Below are positions 25,262 through 33,785 of a DNA stretch of 64,000 nucleotides, piece after piece; position 1 is the first letter of the stretch; each line of letters starts with the position of its first letter. Made by a program: the position numbers and the translations under genes. Origin of the DNA: JANNUT01 sp046331425 (GTDB taxonomy: Bacteria > Acidobacteriota > Polarisedimenticolia > J045); the NCBI GenBank assembly GCA_046331425.1, contig JAXLQU010000002.1, forward strand, positions 124,001 to 188,000. Reading direction: 5' to 3'. Below the pieces are notes generated by a model. That model saw only the letters and a program-made list of their open reading frames with translations, did no database searches and had not been told where the DNA came from.

Positions 25262-26616
25262 GCCTCAGACATCCGATCGCCACCTTCGTAGACCGCGCTG
25301 TTGCGTGGCGCGGCAAGCGTCGGTTCCCTCGGTATTTGGCCGAGTTTCGTGCGATGGAACGTTGGGATGCTCAGACCTTGCAGTCGTGGCGATTCAAGCG
25401 GGTGCAAGCGTTGATCGAACATGCCTACAAGACCGTCCCCTACTGGAGTGAGCAACTCGACCGTCTTGGTGCCAAGCCGGGCGACTTCACAGCGCCTGAA
25501 CATGTGCGATTGCTACCGGCTTTGACCAAGGATCTGATCAACCAGTTGGGCGATGCGCTGATCTCACGCGACCCGGTGCGAAGCCGCATCAGTTTCAACT
25601 CGACCGGGGGCTCGACCGGAAAGAACGTGTGGTTCCTCTTGGATTTGGAAACTCAGGATCGACGTCGTGCCGCCGGGCGACTGACCGAAGAATGGGACGG
25701 CGTCGAACCCGGCACGCGCACAGCCACCGTATGGGGAGCCTCGCTCGATGCCAAGCCGTCGCGCGCCGCGCAGTGGTATGACAGGCTCACCAACAAGCGG
25801 TTTCTTTCCGCGTACGGCGTCGGCCTGGAGAAGGTGGGGGAGTACTACGCCGCCTTGTCGCGCTTCAAACCCGACGTGATTTCGGCCTACCCGTCGCTGC
25901 TCTTGCATCTGGCGCGGCAGGTCGGCAAGGATCGTTGCCGAGCGCTCGGCGTGCGCCTGATCTACACCTCGGCGGAGGCGCTGTACGAGCCTGTCCGCGA
26001 GGAATTACAAGAGTTGTTCGGCGCCGCCGTGCGCAACCGCTATGCATCTCGTGAGTTTGGAATGATCGCCAGCGACTGCCCGCACGGCGGTGGACTGCAT
26101 CTGATGGACATGCGCCTGTGGACGGAGACGATCCCGCCGATGTCGGTCGATGCACCCGGCGAACTGGTAATCACCGACCTCGACAACTACACCATGCCGC
26201 TGATTCGCTATCGAATCGAGGATACCGCACGCTTTTCAACCAAACCGTGCGACTGCGGCCGCTCGTGGACCAAACTCGCGACGGTCGACGGGCGGGTGTT
26301 GGATGTCATCGTCACGCCCGACGGGCGTGCCTTCGGCGGAACATTCTTCACGCTGACGCTGCGTCCGTTCGATCGGTCGATCACCCAATTCCAGGTGATC
26401 CAAGAGCGGGTCGAGCACTTAACAGTGAAGATCGTGCCCGGCGTCTCATGGGACCTGCGCAAGCGCGCCGAGGTCCTGGAAACGCTCAACCGTCAGTTGG
26501 GCGGAGGACTGCAGATCGATCTGATCGAAGTTGGCGAGATCGCGCCGCTGCCGTCCGGCAAGCGGCGTTTCGTGGTGTCGCAGATCGACCCTCTTCAGCG
26601 CGCCACGCCGGTCTAG
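25258..26616 (+). CDS. PaaK/CapK-like adenylate-forming enzyme
   Basis: 452 residues from ATG 25258 (ATGA overlap). The ANL-type P-loop is in FNSTGGSTGKNVWFLLD. The segment YTSAEALYEPVREEL and the NRYASREFGMIASDCPHGGG region match phenylacetate-CoA ligase relatives, with a Cys-rich bit CDCGRSWTKL near the C-terminus. CapK-type homologues occur in capsule and EPS loci; they activate a carboxylate as AMP ester, perhaps for transfer to a carrier or sugar. The ACP at 18404 is a possible acceptor. It is the last gene of the compact EPS operon. Confidence 0.82.
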   Translation: MSLRHPIATFVDRAVAWRGKRRFPRYLAEFRAMERWDAQTLQSWRFKRVQALIEHAYKTVPYWSEQLDRLGAKPGDFTAPEHVRLLPALTKDLINQLGDALISRDPVRSRISFNSTGGSTGKNVWFLLDLETQDRRRAAGRLTEEWDGVEPGTRTATVWGASLDAKPSRAAQWYDRLTNKRFLSAYGVGLEKVGEYYAALSRFKPDVISAYPSLLLHLARQVGKDRCRALGVRLIYTSAEALYEPVREELQELFGAAVRNRYASREFGMIASDCPHGGGLHLMDMRLWTETIPPMSVDAPGELVITDLDNYTMPLIRYRIEDTARFSTKPCDCGRSWTKLATVDGRVLDVIVTPDGRAFGGTFFTLTLRPFDRSITQFQVIQERVEHLTVKIVPGVSWDLRKRAEVLETLNRQLGGGLQIDLIEVGEIAPLPSGKRRFVVSQIDPLQRATPV

Positions 26617-26684
26617 GCCCGAACTCAGCGCACCGCCCCAAAAACCCCACGGTCAGACTGTGACAGGAGCTTTACGCTGGGTTC

Positions 26685-26729
26685 TTGACCGATCGGTACG
26701 AAATCCGCATATTCCGAACCGATCAGTAC
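26685..26729 (+). promoter_or_regulatory. TetR-gene promoter with two operator copies
   Basis: TTGACC (26685-26690) and CATATT (26708-26713), 17 bases apart, form a plausible sigma-70 promoter. Two copies of an operator overlap it: the perfect palindrome ACCGATCGGT at 26688-26697 and ACCGATCAGT at 26718-26727, exactly 30 bases apart and each followed by AC. A third copy precedes the SDR gene. This suggests autoregulation by the TetR-type protein. Confidence 0.65.
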
Positions 26730-26744
26730 AGAAAGGAGCCGCCG

Positions 26745-27329
26745 ATGGCCCGCCCCAAAGAATTCGATGTCGACAAAGCGCTCGATGCCGCGATGGAGAC
26801 GTTCTGGGAAAAGGGGTACGAGGCAACGTCCGTCTGTGACCTGACCGAGCGAATGGGAGTGCAGAAGGCCAGTTTGTACGGGACCTTCGGCGACAAGCGA
26901 CAACTGTTTCTGGCCGCGCTCACCAAGTACGCTCGAGACGATCATCGTGAATTGAAGCAGCACTTCGCCGGCGCGCTGTCGGTGAAGCGAGCGTTTCGCG
27001 AGCTGTTCGCCGAGATCGTTCAGCACACGACCTCGGAGCGCCCTCAATCGGGTTGTTTCTGCGTCAACGCGGCAACCGAACTGGCGCACCACGATACCGA
27101 AGTGGCCGAGCTGTTGGATCAGCACTTCCGGGCCGTGGAGCGGGTGTTGAAAGCGGCGATCGAACGGGGACAAGTTGCGGGCGAGATAAGGGCACGCGTG
27201 GACGCTGGACTCGTTGCAAAACACCTGACGGTGACGCTCTTGGGAATGGCCGTGGCGTCCAAGCTCGGAGCGGGAGAGCGAAGGATTTCCGACAGTGCGA
27301 AGGTTGCATTGTCATTGCTAGATGCATAG
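26745..27329 (+). CDS. TetR/AcrR-family transcription regulator
   Basis: 194 residues from ATG 26745 with GAAAGGAG upstream. The N-terminal helix-turn-helix (ALDAAMETFWEKGYEATSV, MGVQKASLYGTFGDKRQLF) is typical of TetR-type repressors. The ligand domain contains SGCFCVNAATEL, the pattern seen in YcnC/TetR_C regulators of stress or aldehyde/quinone genes. It is followed after 51 bases by an SDR gene with the same operator, so it probably represses itself and the SDR-OsmC genes until an electrophile or solvent binds. The inducer is unknown. Confidence 0.93.
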   Translation: MARPKEFDVDKALDAAMETFWEKGYEATSVCDLTERMGVQKASLYGTFGDKRQLFLAALTKYARDDHRELKQHFAGALSVKRAFRELFAEIVQHTTSERPQSGCFCVNAATELAHHDTEVAELLDQHFRAVERVLKAAIERGQVAGEIRARVDAGLVAKHLTVTLLGMAVASKLGAGERRISDSAKVALSLLDA

Positions 27330-27336
27330 CGAAACC

Positions 27337-27366
27337 TTTACCTAATTCTGGACCGAACGGTACAAA
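27337..27366 (+). promoter_or_regulatory. Promoter and third operator copy before the SDR gene
   Basis: GACCGAACGGTAC (27351-27363) matches the two operators before the TetR gene. It lies between a possible -35 TTTACC (27337-27342) and a -10 TACAAA (27361-27366). A bound repressor here would block the SDR-OsmC transcript. Confidence 0.6.
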
Positions 27367-27380
27367 ATGGAGGCGTGTCG

Positions 27381-28142
27381 ATGAGCACATTCAGCGGCAA
27401 GGTGGCTTTGGTAACAGGCGGAACATCCGGTATCGGAAAGGCTACGGCGCTGGCCTATGCACGCCACGGCGCCAACGTGGTGGTCGCGGGGCGACGTGAG
27501 GCAGAAGGGCAGCAGGTCGTCGATGAGATTCGGCGCAACAACGGCGACGCACTCTTCGTCAAGACCGATGTGACTCGCGAAACCGACGTGGCGCGCCTGG
27601 TAGTGCGCACGCTCGAGCAGTACGGGCGGCTCGATGCCGTGTTCAACAATGCCGGACTCGACGAAGTGATGGGCGCGCTGACCGAAAAGACCGAAGCGCA
27701 AGCGCGGCAGCAACTGGATGTCAACGTCCTCAGCGTCTTTCTGTCACTAAAACATCAGATTCCGGCGCTGGTCCAATCAGGGGGCGGCGCGATCGTGAAC
27801 AATGCGTCGATCGCCGGGCAGATCGGCATGGCAGGTGTTGCGATGTACGTGGCCAGCAAACATGCGGTGGTAGGAATGACTCGCGCGGCAGCCTTGGAAC
27901 ACGCAACCGCCGGGGTTCGAATAAACTCTGTCTCGCCGGGAGCCATTCAAACCGATATGTTCCGGCGTTTCGCCGGGGAAGAGACCAGCGAGCTGGCCAA
28001 GATGCTGGCCGCCGCACATCCGATGGGACGGGTCGGCCGTCCGGAGGAAGTTGCCGAAGCGGTGTTGTGGCTGACGTCACCGGCCGCATCGTTCGTCACC
28101 GGGCAGGATCTTGCAGTCGATGGCGGCTACACGGCGCGCTGA
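27381..28142 (+). CDS. Short-chain dehydrogenase/reductase (SDR)
   Basis: 253 residues from ATG 27381, seven bases after GGAGG. Classical SDR motifs: TGGTSGIGKAT (cofactor loop), NNAG in AVFNNAGLD, and the catalytic Ser-Tyr-Lys (NNASIAGQIG, YVASKHAVVG). PGAIQTDMFRRFAG and VTGQDLAVDGGYTAR complete the fold. The R of RREAEG after the second strand suggests NADPH. Substrate is unknown. It is controlled by the adjacent TetR protein, judging by the shared operator, and is followed by osmC. Confidence 0.93.
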   Translation: MSTFSGKVALVTGGTSGIGKATALAYARHGANVVVAGRREAEGQQVVDEIRRNNGDALFVKTDVTRETDVARLVVRTLEQYGRLDAVFNNAGLDEVMGALTEKTEAQARQQLDVNVLSVFLSLKHQIPALVQSGGGAIVNNASIAGQIGMAGVAMYVASKHAVVGMTRAAALEHATAGVRINSVSPGAIQTDMFRRFAGEETSELAKMLAAAHPMGRVGRPEEVAEAVLWLTSPAASFVTGQDLAVDGGYTAR

Positions 28143-28166
28143 GCGCGGCCGAGAGGAGCGAGAGAA

Positions 28167-28592
28167 ATGAAACGACAAGCCTCTGCGCAGTGGAATGGCG
28201 ACCTGAAGAGCGGACGCGGCACGTTGACGAGCGACAGCCATGTGCTCAACGACACACCCTATTCGTTCACCAGCCGGTTCGATCACGGTTCGGGGACCAA
28301 TCCGGAGGAGTTGATCGCAGCGGCGCACGCCGGCTGCTTTACGATGGCGACCTCGGCAATTTTGGGCCGCGCGGGGTATACGCCCGAGTCGCTCAATACG
28401 CGTGCGACGCTGAGCCTCGAGCAGGTCGACGGCAACTGGACCATCACTGCCGTCCACCTTGATCTGACCGCCAAGATTCCAGGAATCGACGCCGCGAAGT
28501 TCCAAGAGATCGCCGCCGACGCCAAGCTCAATTGCGTTGTGTCGCGAGCACTCAAGGCCACACTCACGCTCGAGGCCCGCCTCATCGCATAA
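28167..28592 (+). CDS. osmC: OsmC-family peroxiredoxin
   Basis: 141 residues, close to E. coli OsmC (143). Both redox cysteines are present: Cys57 in AAHAGCFTMA and about Cys122 in LNCVVSRALK. The segment GSGTNPEELIAAAHAGCF is the family signature. It reduces organic hydroperoxides in the cytoplasm, usually with lipoyl or thiol donors. It follows the SDR gene by 24 bases with GAGAGGAGCGAG before the ATG and is probably in the same transcript under the TetR-type repressor. Confidence 0.93.
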   Translation: MKRQASAQWNGDLKSGRGTLTSDSHVLNDTPYSFTSRFDHGSGTNPEELIAAAHAGCFTMATSAILGRAGYTPESLNTRATLSLEQVDGNWTITAVHLDLTAKIPGIDAAKFQEIAADAKLNCVVSRALKATLTLEARLIA

Positions 28593-28677
28593 CTGGCCCT
28601 TGTCGCCGGCGGCGCCCGAGCGATCGATTCGCTCGAACCGCACGCCGCTTCTACTCACGAGTACCGAGGTTTCACCG

Positions 28678-28950
28678 ATGCGAAGTTCGCTACGCTCTCT
28701 GTGTGTTCTGGCCTTCCACGTAGCAGGTGCTCAGGTTGTTGCCGCGCCGCACTTGCACGCGGCCGAAGCAGCGGTCTTCGTGGCGGGCCCCGCGGTAAGC
28801 GGTGCGCTGCGGGTGGCCCCCGTCGCACTTTCCGTTCAGAACGTGGAGCGATCCTCGCGCTGGTATCGACGGATCCTCGGGTTTCGGATCAAAGCGTCGC
28901 ACCCGCAGTGGCGTTACCAGGCGCGTGCCTCCGAACAGGAGGGCGTCTGA
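28678..28950 (+). pseudogene. Remnant of a secreted glyoxalase/VOC-family protein
   Basis: An open frame of 90 residues starts with a signal-like segment and reaches RVAPVALSVQNVERSSRWYR followed by RILGFRI, the first strand and helix of a vicinal-oxygen-chelate domain. The frame then ends after 20 more residues (ARASEQEGV), where about 90 are expected. No clear continuation was found in the other frames before the next gene. I read this as a truncated, decayed gene. Confidence 0.6.
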
Positions 28951-29018
28951 GTGCCTACGTTGCCGACGAAATCGCCCCCTTGATTCAACCCATTCAACAG
29001 CCATTGGAGAGAGAACCA

Positions 29019-29976
29019 TGAATAACGCATCACTGTTTCAACCGGCGCGCTTTGGTGCGCTTACGCTGCGGAATCGCGTCGTGATGGCGCCGATGACGCG
29101 CCAACGTGCCGAGACGAATGTTCCTAACGAGCTGATTCAGGAGTACTACCATCAGCGCAGCAGTGCCGGCCTGATCGTCACCGAAGCGACACAGAATTCG
29201 CCACGCGGTGCCGGCGCCTTGCGCACACCGGGAATCCATAGCGAGGCGCAAGTGCAAGGCTGGCTGGCGTGCCGTCACCACGCGTGTGCATGAGGCGGGC
29301 GGCAGCATCGTGCTGCAACTGTGGCACGCCGGACGCTCGTCGCACCCGTCGATCATCGAGGGAACCACTCCCGTAGCGCCGTCGGCGCTGGCGGTGACCG
29401 ACGCTGAATTCCACACCGCCCACGGCAAGGAGCCATACCCACTACCACACGCATTGGAGCGTGAAGAGATCGCGCCGATCGTCACGCAGTTTGCCAAAGC
29501 GGCGGAGAACGCACGGCGGGCGGGCTTCGATGGTGTGGAGTTACATGCCGCCAACGGATACCTGATCGATCAGTTTCTACGCGACGGCTCGAACCACCTA
29601 TTACGACATGCGCGATTCCGATCCGGCCAACACCTTCGGCTATGCGGTCTCTCAACTCAATCGATTCGGCTTGGCGTACCTGCATCTCAGCGAGCCGATC
29701 GCCGGGCCGTTCATGGTGCCGGGAGAGCGGATCTCGTCCCAGTTGAGGCGACTATTCAGTGGTCCACTCATCGTCAATGGCGGCTTCGATCGCGACTCGG
29801 CGGAGCAGGCTCTTGTCAGCGGCGATGCCGATGCCGTGGCGTTCGGCGTGCCGTTTCTCGCCAACCCTGATCTCCCGCGTCGCCTGCAGGCGAGGACGCC
29901 GCAGAATCTGCCAGACTTCAGCACCTTCTATTCGCCAGGGCCGAAGGGATACGTCGACTACCCTGCGCTGCTCTGA
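29019..29976 (+). pseudogene. Old Yellow Enzyme (NADH:flavin oxidoreductase, NemA-like), broken
   Basis: The start (ATG 29019, after GGAGAGAG) reads SLFQPARFGALTLRNRVVMA, then PMTRQRAE, a clear OYE N-terminus. At about 29262-29270 the four bases CTGG are duplicated in tandem, which shifts the frame. Continuing in the new frame gives VLQLWHAGRSSHP and FDGVELHAANGYLIDQFLRD. At about 29597 some 45 residues are missing (the RTDxYGGSxENRxRF region of the family) and the frame shifts again to TYYDMRDSDPANTFGY and the normal C-terminus. Two lesions of different kinds argue for real gene decay. The intact enzyme would reduce electrophiles such as enones and nitro compounds, matching the SDR/OsmC neighbours. 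Confidence 0.88.
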
Positions 29977-30146
29977 GAGGCCGATCGATCGGTGACCCGT
30001 GGGGCGGGCTTCGCCCGGCGTGGAGTGGCGGCGAGGCTGGCCGGACTCGCCGGCTTCCGATTGCGGACATAGATTCATGCCCGTGCCGAAACCCGCCCCA
30101 TCGCTGCGAATTCCCGCGAACTGCGGCCAGACCCTATGATCCCCCG

Positions 30147-31357
30147 ATGCCCGTTCGCGTTCTGCTAGTCACCGGTAGCCTGGGCCCAGGCGGCACCGAG
30201 TTGTCCGTGGTCGGCCTCGCCCGCGGTCTCAATGCACGAGGCCGTGCGTTGCCGCACGTCGCGGTGCTTGGTTCGGCAGGCAGCTATGGGCCGACGTTGC
30301 GCTCCGAGGGGATCGTGGTGCATGAGTTGGGAATCAAGGGCGCGTTGCGCACGCCGGGTCGTTTTCGCGCGCTGCTCCAGTTGGCCGACATCGTCAGGCG
30401 CGAGAAGATCGGGATCGTCCACACCTTTCTGTTCGATGCGGATGTCTACGGAATGCTCGCGGCTCGAATCGGAGGGCCGTGGAGCGTGATCACCACGCGT
30501 CGCGCGATCAAGAAGGGCAGGCCCTTGCACCTGCTCGGGTATCGCCTCACCAACGGGTTCGCCGATCGGATCGTGTGCAACTCGGAAGCGGTGCGTGAGT
30601 TCACGCTGAAAAAGGAGAACCCGCCAAGCGACAAACTGCGGGTGATCCCCAACGGCGTCGACTTGGATCGGTATGCGTGTGGCGCACGGGAGCCGTTTCG
30701 CACCCGGTTGGGGATCGCACCGAACACGTTGCTTGTGGGCAGCGTCGGAACACTCTAGCCGGTGAAGGGGCATGCGCTCCTGTTGGAGTCGATGATTCCC
30801 GTACTCGCACGACATTCGAACGTGACCCTTGCTTGGCGGGCGAGGTAACGCGCGACTACGGCGAATCGCTGCGCAGCAAGGTCGCTGCGCTTGGTCTGGC
30901 CGAGCGCGTGCTGTTTCCCGGAGTGATCGAGGATGTGCCGAGCCTCCTGGCCGCGCTCGACCTGTTCGTGCTCCCCTCGCTCTCGGAAGGAATGAGCAAC
31001 GCCTTGATCGAAGCGATGGCAGCCGGCAAGCCGATCGTCGCCACGAGTGTCGGCGGCAACGCCGAGAATCTCGACCATGGCAGTGCGGGGATCCTCGTTC
31101 CACCCAGCGACGCAGGCGCCCTGCGTGCAGCGATCGAATCGATGCTGGAGAATCCCGAGCGACGAGAACGATTCGCGGCACTGGCCAGCGCTCGAGCCCG
31201 CAGTGAATATGCCTACGCACGCATGCTGGATCGCACCGAGCGTCTGTATTCGGAGTTGGTCGAGGAAGTGTTCGGGAAGATCTTTCGCGAGCGATTGGAA
31301 CTGCCCGCTCCGGCGACCCCAGATCTGGAACCGACAGCGCGCCGGTGGCCGCGATGA
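30147..31357 (+). pseudogene. Glycosyltransferase family 4, broken by a stop and a frameshift
   Basis: The first part (ATG 30147, VRVLLVTGSLGPGGTELSVV) and the second part (VIEDVPSLLAALDLFVLPSL and IEAMAAGKPIVATSVGG) together make one GT-B enzyme. Between them, codon 30756-30758 is TAG where family members have GAG or similar (GTL-stop-PVKGHALLLESM). Near 30835 a G appears to be missing: restoring it turns AWRAR-stop into AWAGEVTRDYGESL. Two lesions within about 80 bases make this a likely pseudogene, though sequencing error cannot be excluded. The final TGA overlaps the next gene's ATG, as in an intact operon. Confidence 0.85.
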
Positions 31358-32631
31358 GTGTCGGTGTGGAAGAGCCGAAGTCAGAGTTGCCGGATGCCGC
31401 CACACGACGACCCCAGAGCGTTGCCGTCGCCGCACGCCAACTAACGGTCAGTCTGCAGCCGATCTCCGAGTTGCAGTCGGACTGGACCGAGCTGTTGACG
31501 CAAGCGCGAGCCTGCAACGTGTTCAACAGTTGGGAATTCCTTGCCACATGGTGGGAACACTTTCGTCGCGACCGCGAATCCCGGATCTTCGTCGTCTATG
31601 ACCAAACGAGACCGATCGCGATAGTGCCGTTGTGCTTGCAGTCTCGCCGCGGTCGCTTCGGGCGCTGGCGCGTGCTGCGCAACATCGGCTATGGCGATGT
31701 CGTCAACCCCGATTTCTTGGACGCCTTGGTCGTACCAGGCAGAGAGGACGAGGTGGCGGACGCCGTGGCGCCGCTTCTGTTGGCCGATCCCGCCTGGCAG
31801 TTCATCGAGTTGGGAGAACTCGATGCACAAGGATCGATGCAGCAACTGGCGCGACGCTGGGAAACGCACCACGGCCTGGTCCGTCGCATCGATCCGAAGT
31901 CGACTTGCCCGTATGTTCCGTTGCCCGCGTCGTTCGATGCTTTCTTGGCGGCCCGCAACAGTCACTTCCGGCAGCAATTGCGACGCTATCGACGTGTGAT
32001 CGAGCGCGAGCTCGCGGTCGAGTGGAAGCGCGTCGGTTTGGACCTGTCGATCGAGGATGGGATCGCTGCGCTGACCCACTTGCATCAGGAGCGAATGGAG
32101 GCCACCGAGCGCGGCGGCAACTTCAAGAAGAGCGATTACCAGGCGTTCCATCGCGGGTTGGCGGAACGGCTCGACCGATCGGGAGCGTTGTTCTTTTGGG
32201 TGCTTTATTCACGCGGCGAGCCGATTGCGACCCACTACGGATTTCTGCACGGAACGACCTACTACGGCTACCAGATGGGCTTCACGCTTCGCCACCATCG
32301 ATACTCGCCGGGGCACTACATGACCGGTGTCGTGATCGAGAAGCTGATCGGTCTCGGAGCGCGAGAAATGAACCTCCTGCGCGGAACCGACAACTGGAAG
32401 TTCCGATGGACCGAGACGGTACGCCAAACGATCAACATCTCGCTGTTGCGCCCGACTGCAGCGTCGCGCTGGGCCTTCAACCGGGCGGGGCTCTCCTTGC
32501 CACCCGCTTTGGCGCTGCGCTTCTTGATCGGGCGTGAGAGCTTCGAGGAACTCCGCCGCGCGTGGACATCGTGGCGCGCACCGTCGCTCGAGCCCGCGGC
32601 CGAACACAAGCCCGAGACCAGACACGAGTGA
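31354..32631 (+). CDS. FemAB/CelD-like GNAT acyltransferase of EPS synthesis
   Basis: 425 residues from ATG 31354 (ATGA overlap). FNSWEFLATWWEHFRRD and IAIVPLCLQSRRGRFGRW are typical of the CelD/BcsL-type proteins in cellulose and EPS loci. A second GNAT fold follows (LHQERMEATERGGNFKK, GEPIATHYGFLHGTTYYGYQ) and the ending MNLLRGTDNWKFRWTETVRQ is conserved in the family. It probably acylates or aminoacylates the glycan or its precursor in the cytoplasm. It is followed by a GT4 gene through a GTGA overlap. Confidence 0.86.
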   Translation: MSVGVEEPKSELPDAATRRPQSVAVAARQLTVSLQPISELQSDWTELLTQARACNVFNSWEFLATWWEHFRRDRESRIFVVYDQTRPIAIVPLCLQSRRGRFGRWRVLRNIGYGDVVNPDFLDALVVPGREDEVADAVAPLLLADPAWQFIELGELDAQGSMQQLARRWETHHGLVRRIDPKSTCPYVPLPASFDAFLAARNSHFRQQLRRYRRVIERELAVEWKRVGLDLSIEDGIAALTHLHQERMEATERGGNFKKSDYQAFHRGLAERLDRSGALFFWVLYSRGEPIATHYGFLHGTTYYGYQMGFTLRHHRYSPGHYMTGVVIEKLIGLGAREMNLLRGTDNWKFRWTETVRQTINISLLRPTAASRWAFNRAGLSLPPALALRFLIGRESFEELRRAWTSWRAPSLEPAAEHKPETRHE

Positions 32632-33749
32632 GCGTTCCGCTGCGCGTCGCGATCGTGCAGGGTCAGTTCGGCCAAGGCGGTGCCGAACGGCAGGTGTACG
32701 AGTTGGTGCGGCGGGTCGATCGGAGTGTGTTCGACGTGCGTTGTGTGGTGCTGTCGCCGGAGCTCGATCCGTACGGACCACTGTTGCAGCGTGCTGGGAT
32801 CGAGGTGGTTGGATTCGATCGGCACAGGACCTGGGATGTCGGCCGTGTACTTGCGCTACGCCGCCTGCTTCGCTCGTGGGGCACCGACGTGATCTACGCC
32901 GTGGGGCATGCCACCGCTGCGCTCTGCCAATTCGCCCGCTTCGGCTGCGCTGGCATGAGGCTGGTACCGTCGATTCGTTCCACCGTGATCAAGCATCCAT
33001 TTCCGAAGCCACAGTTGTATCGCTGGATGTTTCGTAGCGCACCGGTCACGGTGGTCAACTCCTTTCGCGGTGCAGAGTTCTGCCAGCGTGAGTTCGGTCT
33101 GCCAACACACAGAACCGTGGTCGTCGGGAATGGGATCGATCTGGACGCGCTCCGGTCGGAGGCTGTCGCCGAAGCCGATGTGCGCGCGTCGCTGAATCTG
33201 CCGCACGACGCACCTGTGGTTCTGTTCGTCGGCAAAGACTCATGGCAAAAGCAGCCGCAACGATTCTTCGCGGTCGCCGAGCGCGTCGCGGCGGCGCATC
33301 CCACAGCGCAGTTCGTTGCCATCGGCTGGAGGTTGGGGTCCGAGGATCGCGGGCGACTGGGCGTCACGAACTCTCGTATTCATCTGCTCGGGCCACGCTC
33401 GGACGCTGTTGTCTGGATCAAACAGGCGAGCGTTGTGGTGATGACGTCGGAAACGGAAGGGTGCCCCAACGTCGTGCTCGAAGCGGCGGCGCTCGGTACC
33501 CCGATCATCGCCCCCGATGTTGGCGACGTAGCGCGGATCTTCGGTGTCGAGGCAGCGTCGCGGCTCGTGCGGCAGCAGGAGGTCGCCGACTATGCGCGCC
33601 TCGTGCTGCATGCGTTGGCCGATGGCGAGGAGCAGCAGCGCGTGACCGAAGCCCTATCCCACCGCGTGAGAGCCGAGTATTCGATGGAGCGTATGGTCTC
33701 GCGCACGACCGATGTCTGGCGTGAAGCGGCTGGGCGAGTCCAAGGTTGA
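32628..33749 (+). CDS. Glycosyltransferase family 4
   Basis: 373 residues from a GTG at 32628 overlapping the previous stop. The N-terminal domain starts LRVAIVQGQFGQGGAERQVY with the acceptor-side GGAERQV motif. The C-terminal domain has VVGNGIDLDAL, VVLFVGKDSWQKQPQRFF and the ExxxxxxE-like stretch TSETEGCPNVVLEAAALGTP, where the two Glu residues bind donor nucleotide. It adds a sugar in EPS assembly at the cytoplasmic face of the membrane. Donor and acceptor are unknown. Confidence 0.92.
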   Translation: MSVPLRVAIVQGQFGQGGAERQVYELVRRVDRSVFDVRCVVLSPELDPYGPLLQRAGIEVVGFDRHRTWDVGRVLALRRLLRSWGTDVIYAVGHATAALCQFARFGCAGMRLVPSIRSTVIKHPFPKPQLYRWMFRSAPVTVVNSFRGAEFCQREFGLPTHRTVVVGNGIDLDALRSEAVAEADVRASLNLPHDAPVVLFVGKDSWQKQPQRFFAVAERVAAAHPTAQFVAIGWRLGSEDRGRLGVTNSRIHLLGPRSDAVVWIKQASVVVMTSETEGCPNVVLEAAALGTPIIAPDVGDVARIFGVEAASRLVRQQEVADYARLVLHALADGEEQQRVTEALSHRVRAEYSMERMVSRTTDVWREAAGRVQG

Positions 33750-33785
33750 AGTCTGTCGCGGCAAACCCGGTCTACAGAACGCCGG

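Noticed and set aside
5926..26616. Exosortase/PEP-CTERM type locus
   Set aside because: Gene order resembles such loci, but no exosortase gene and no protein with a PEP-CTERM tail was found in the window.
30165..31547. A 460-residue minus-strand frame across the broken GT4 gene
   Set aside because: It might seem to be the real gene because the plus frame is broken, but it is Arg/Pro-rich without family motifs, while the plus-strand pieces align as a GT-B enzyme.
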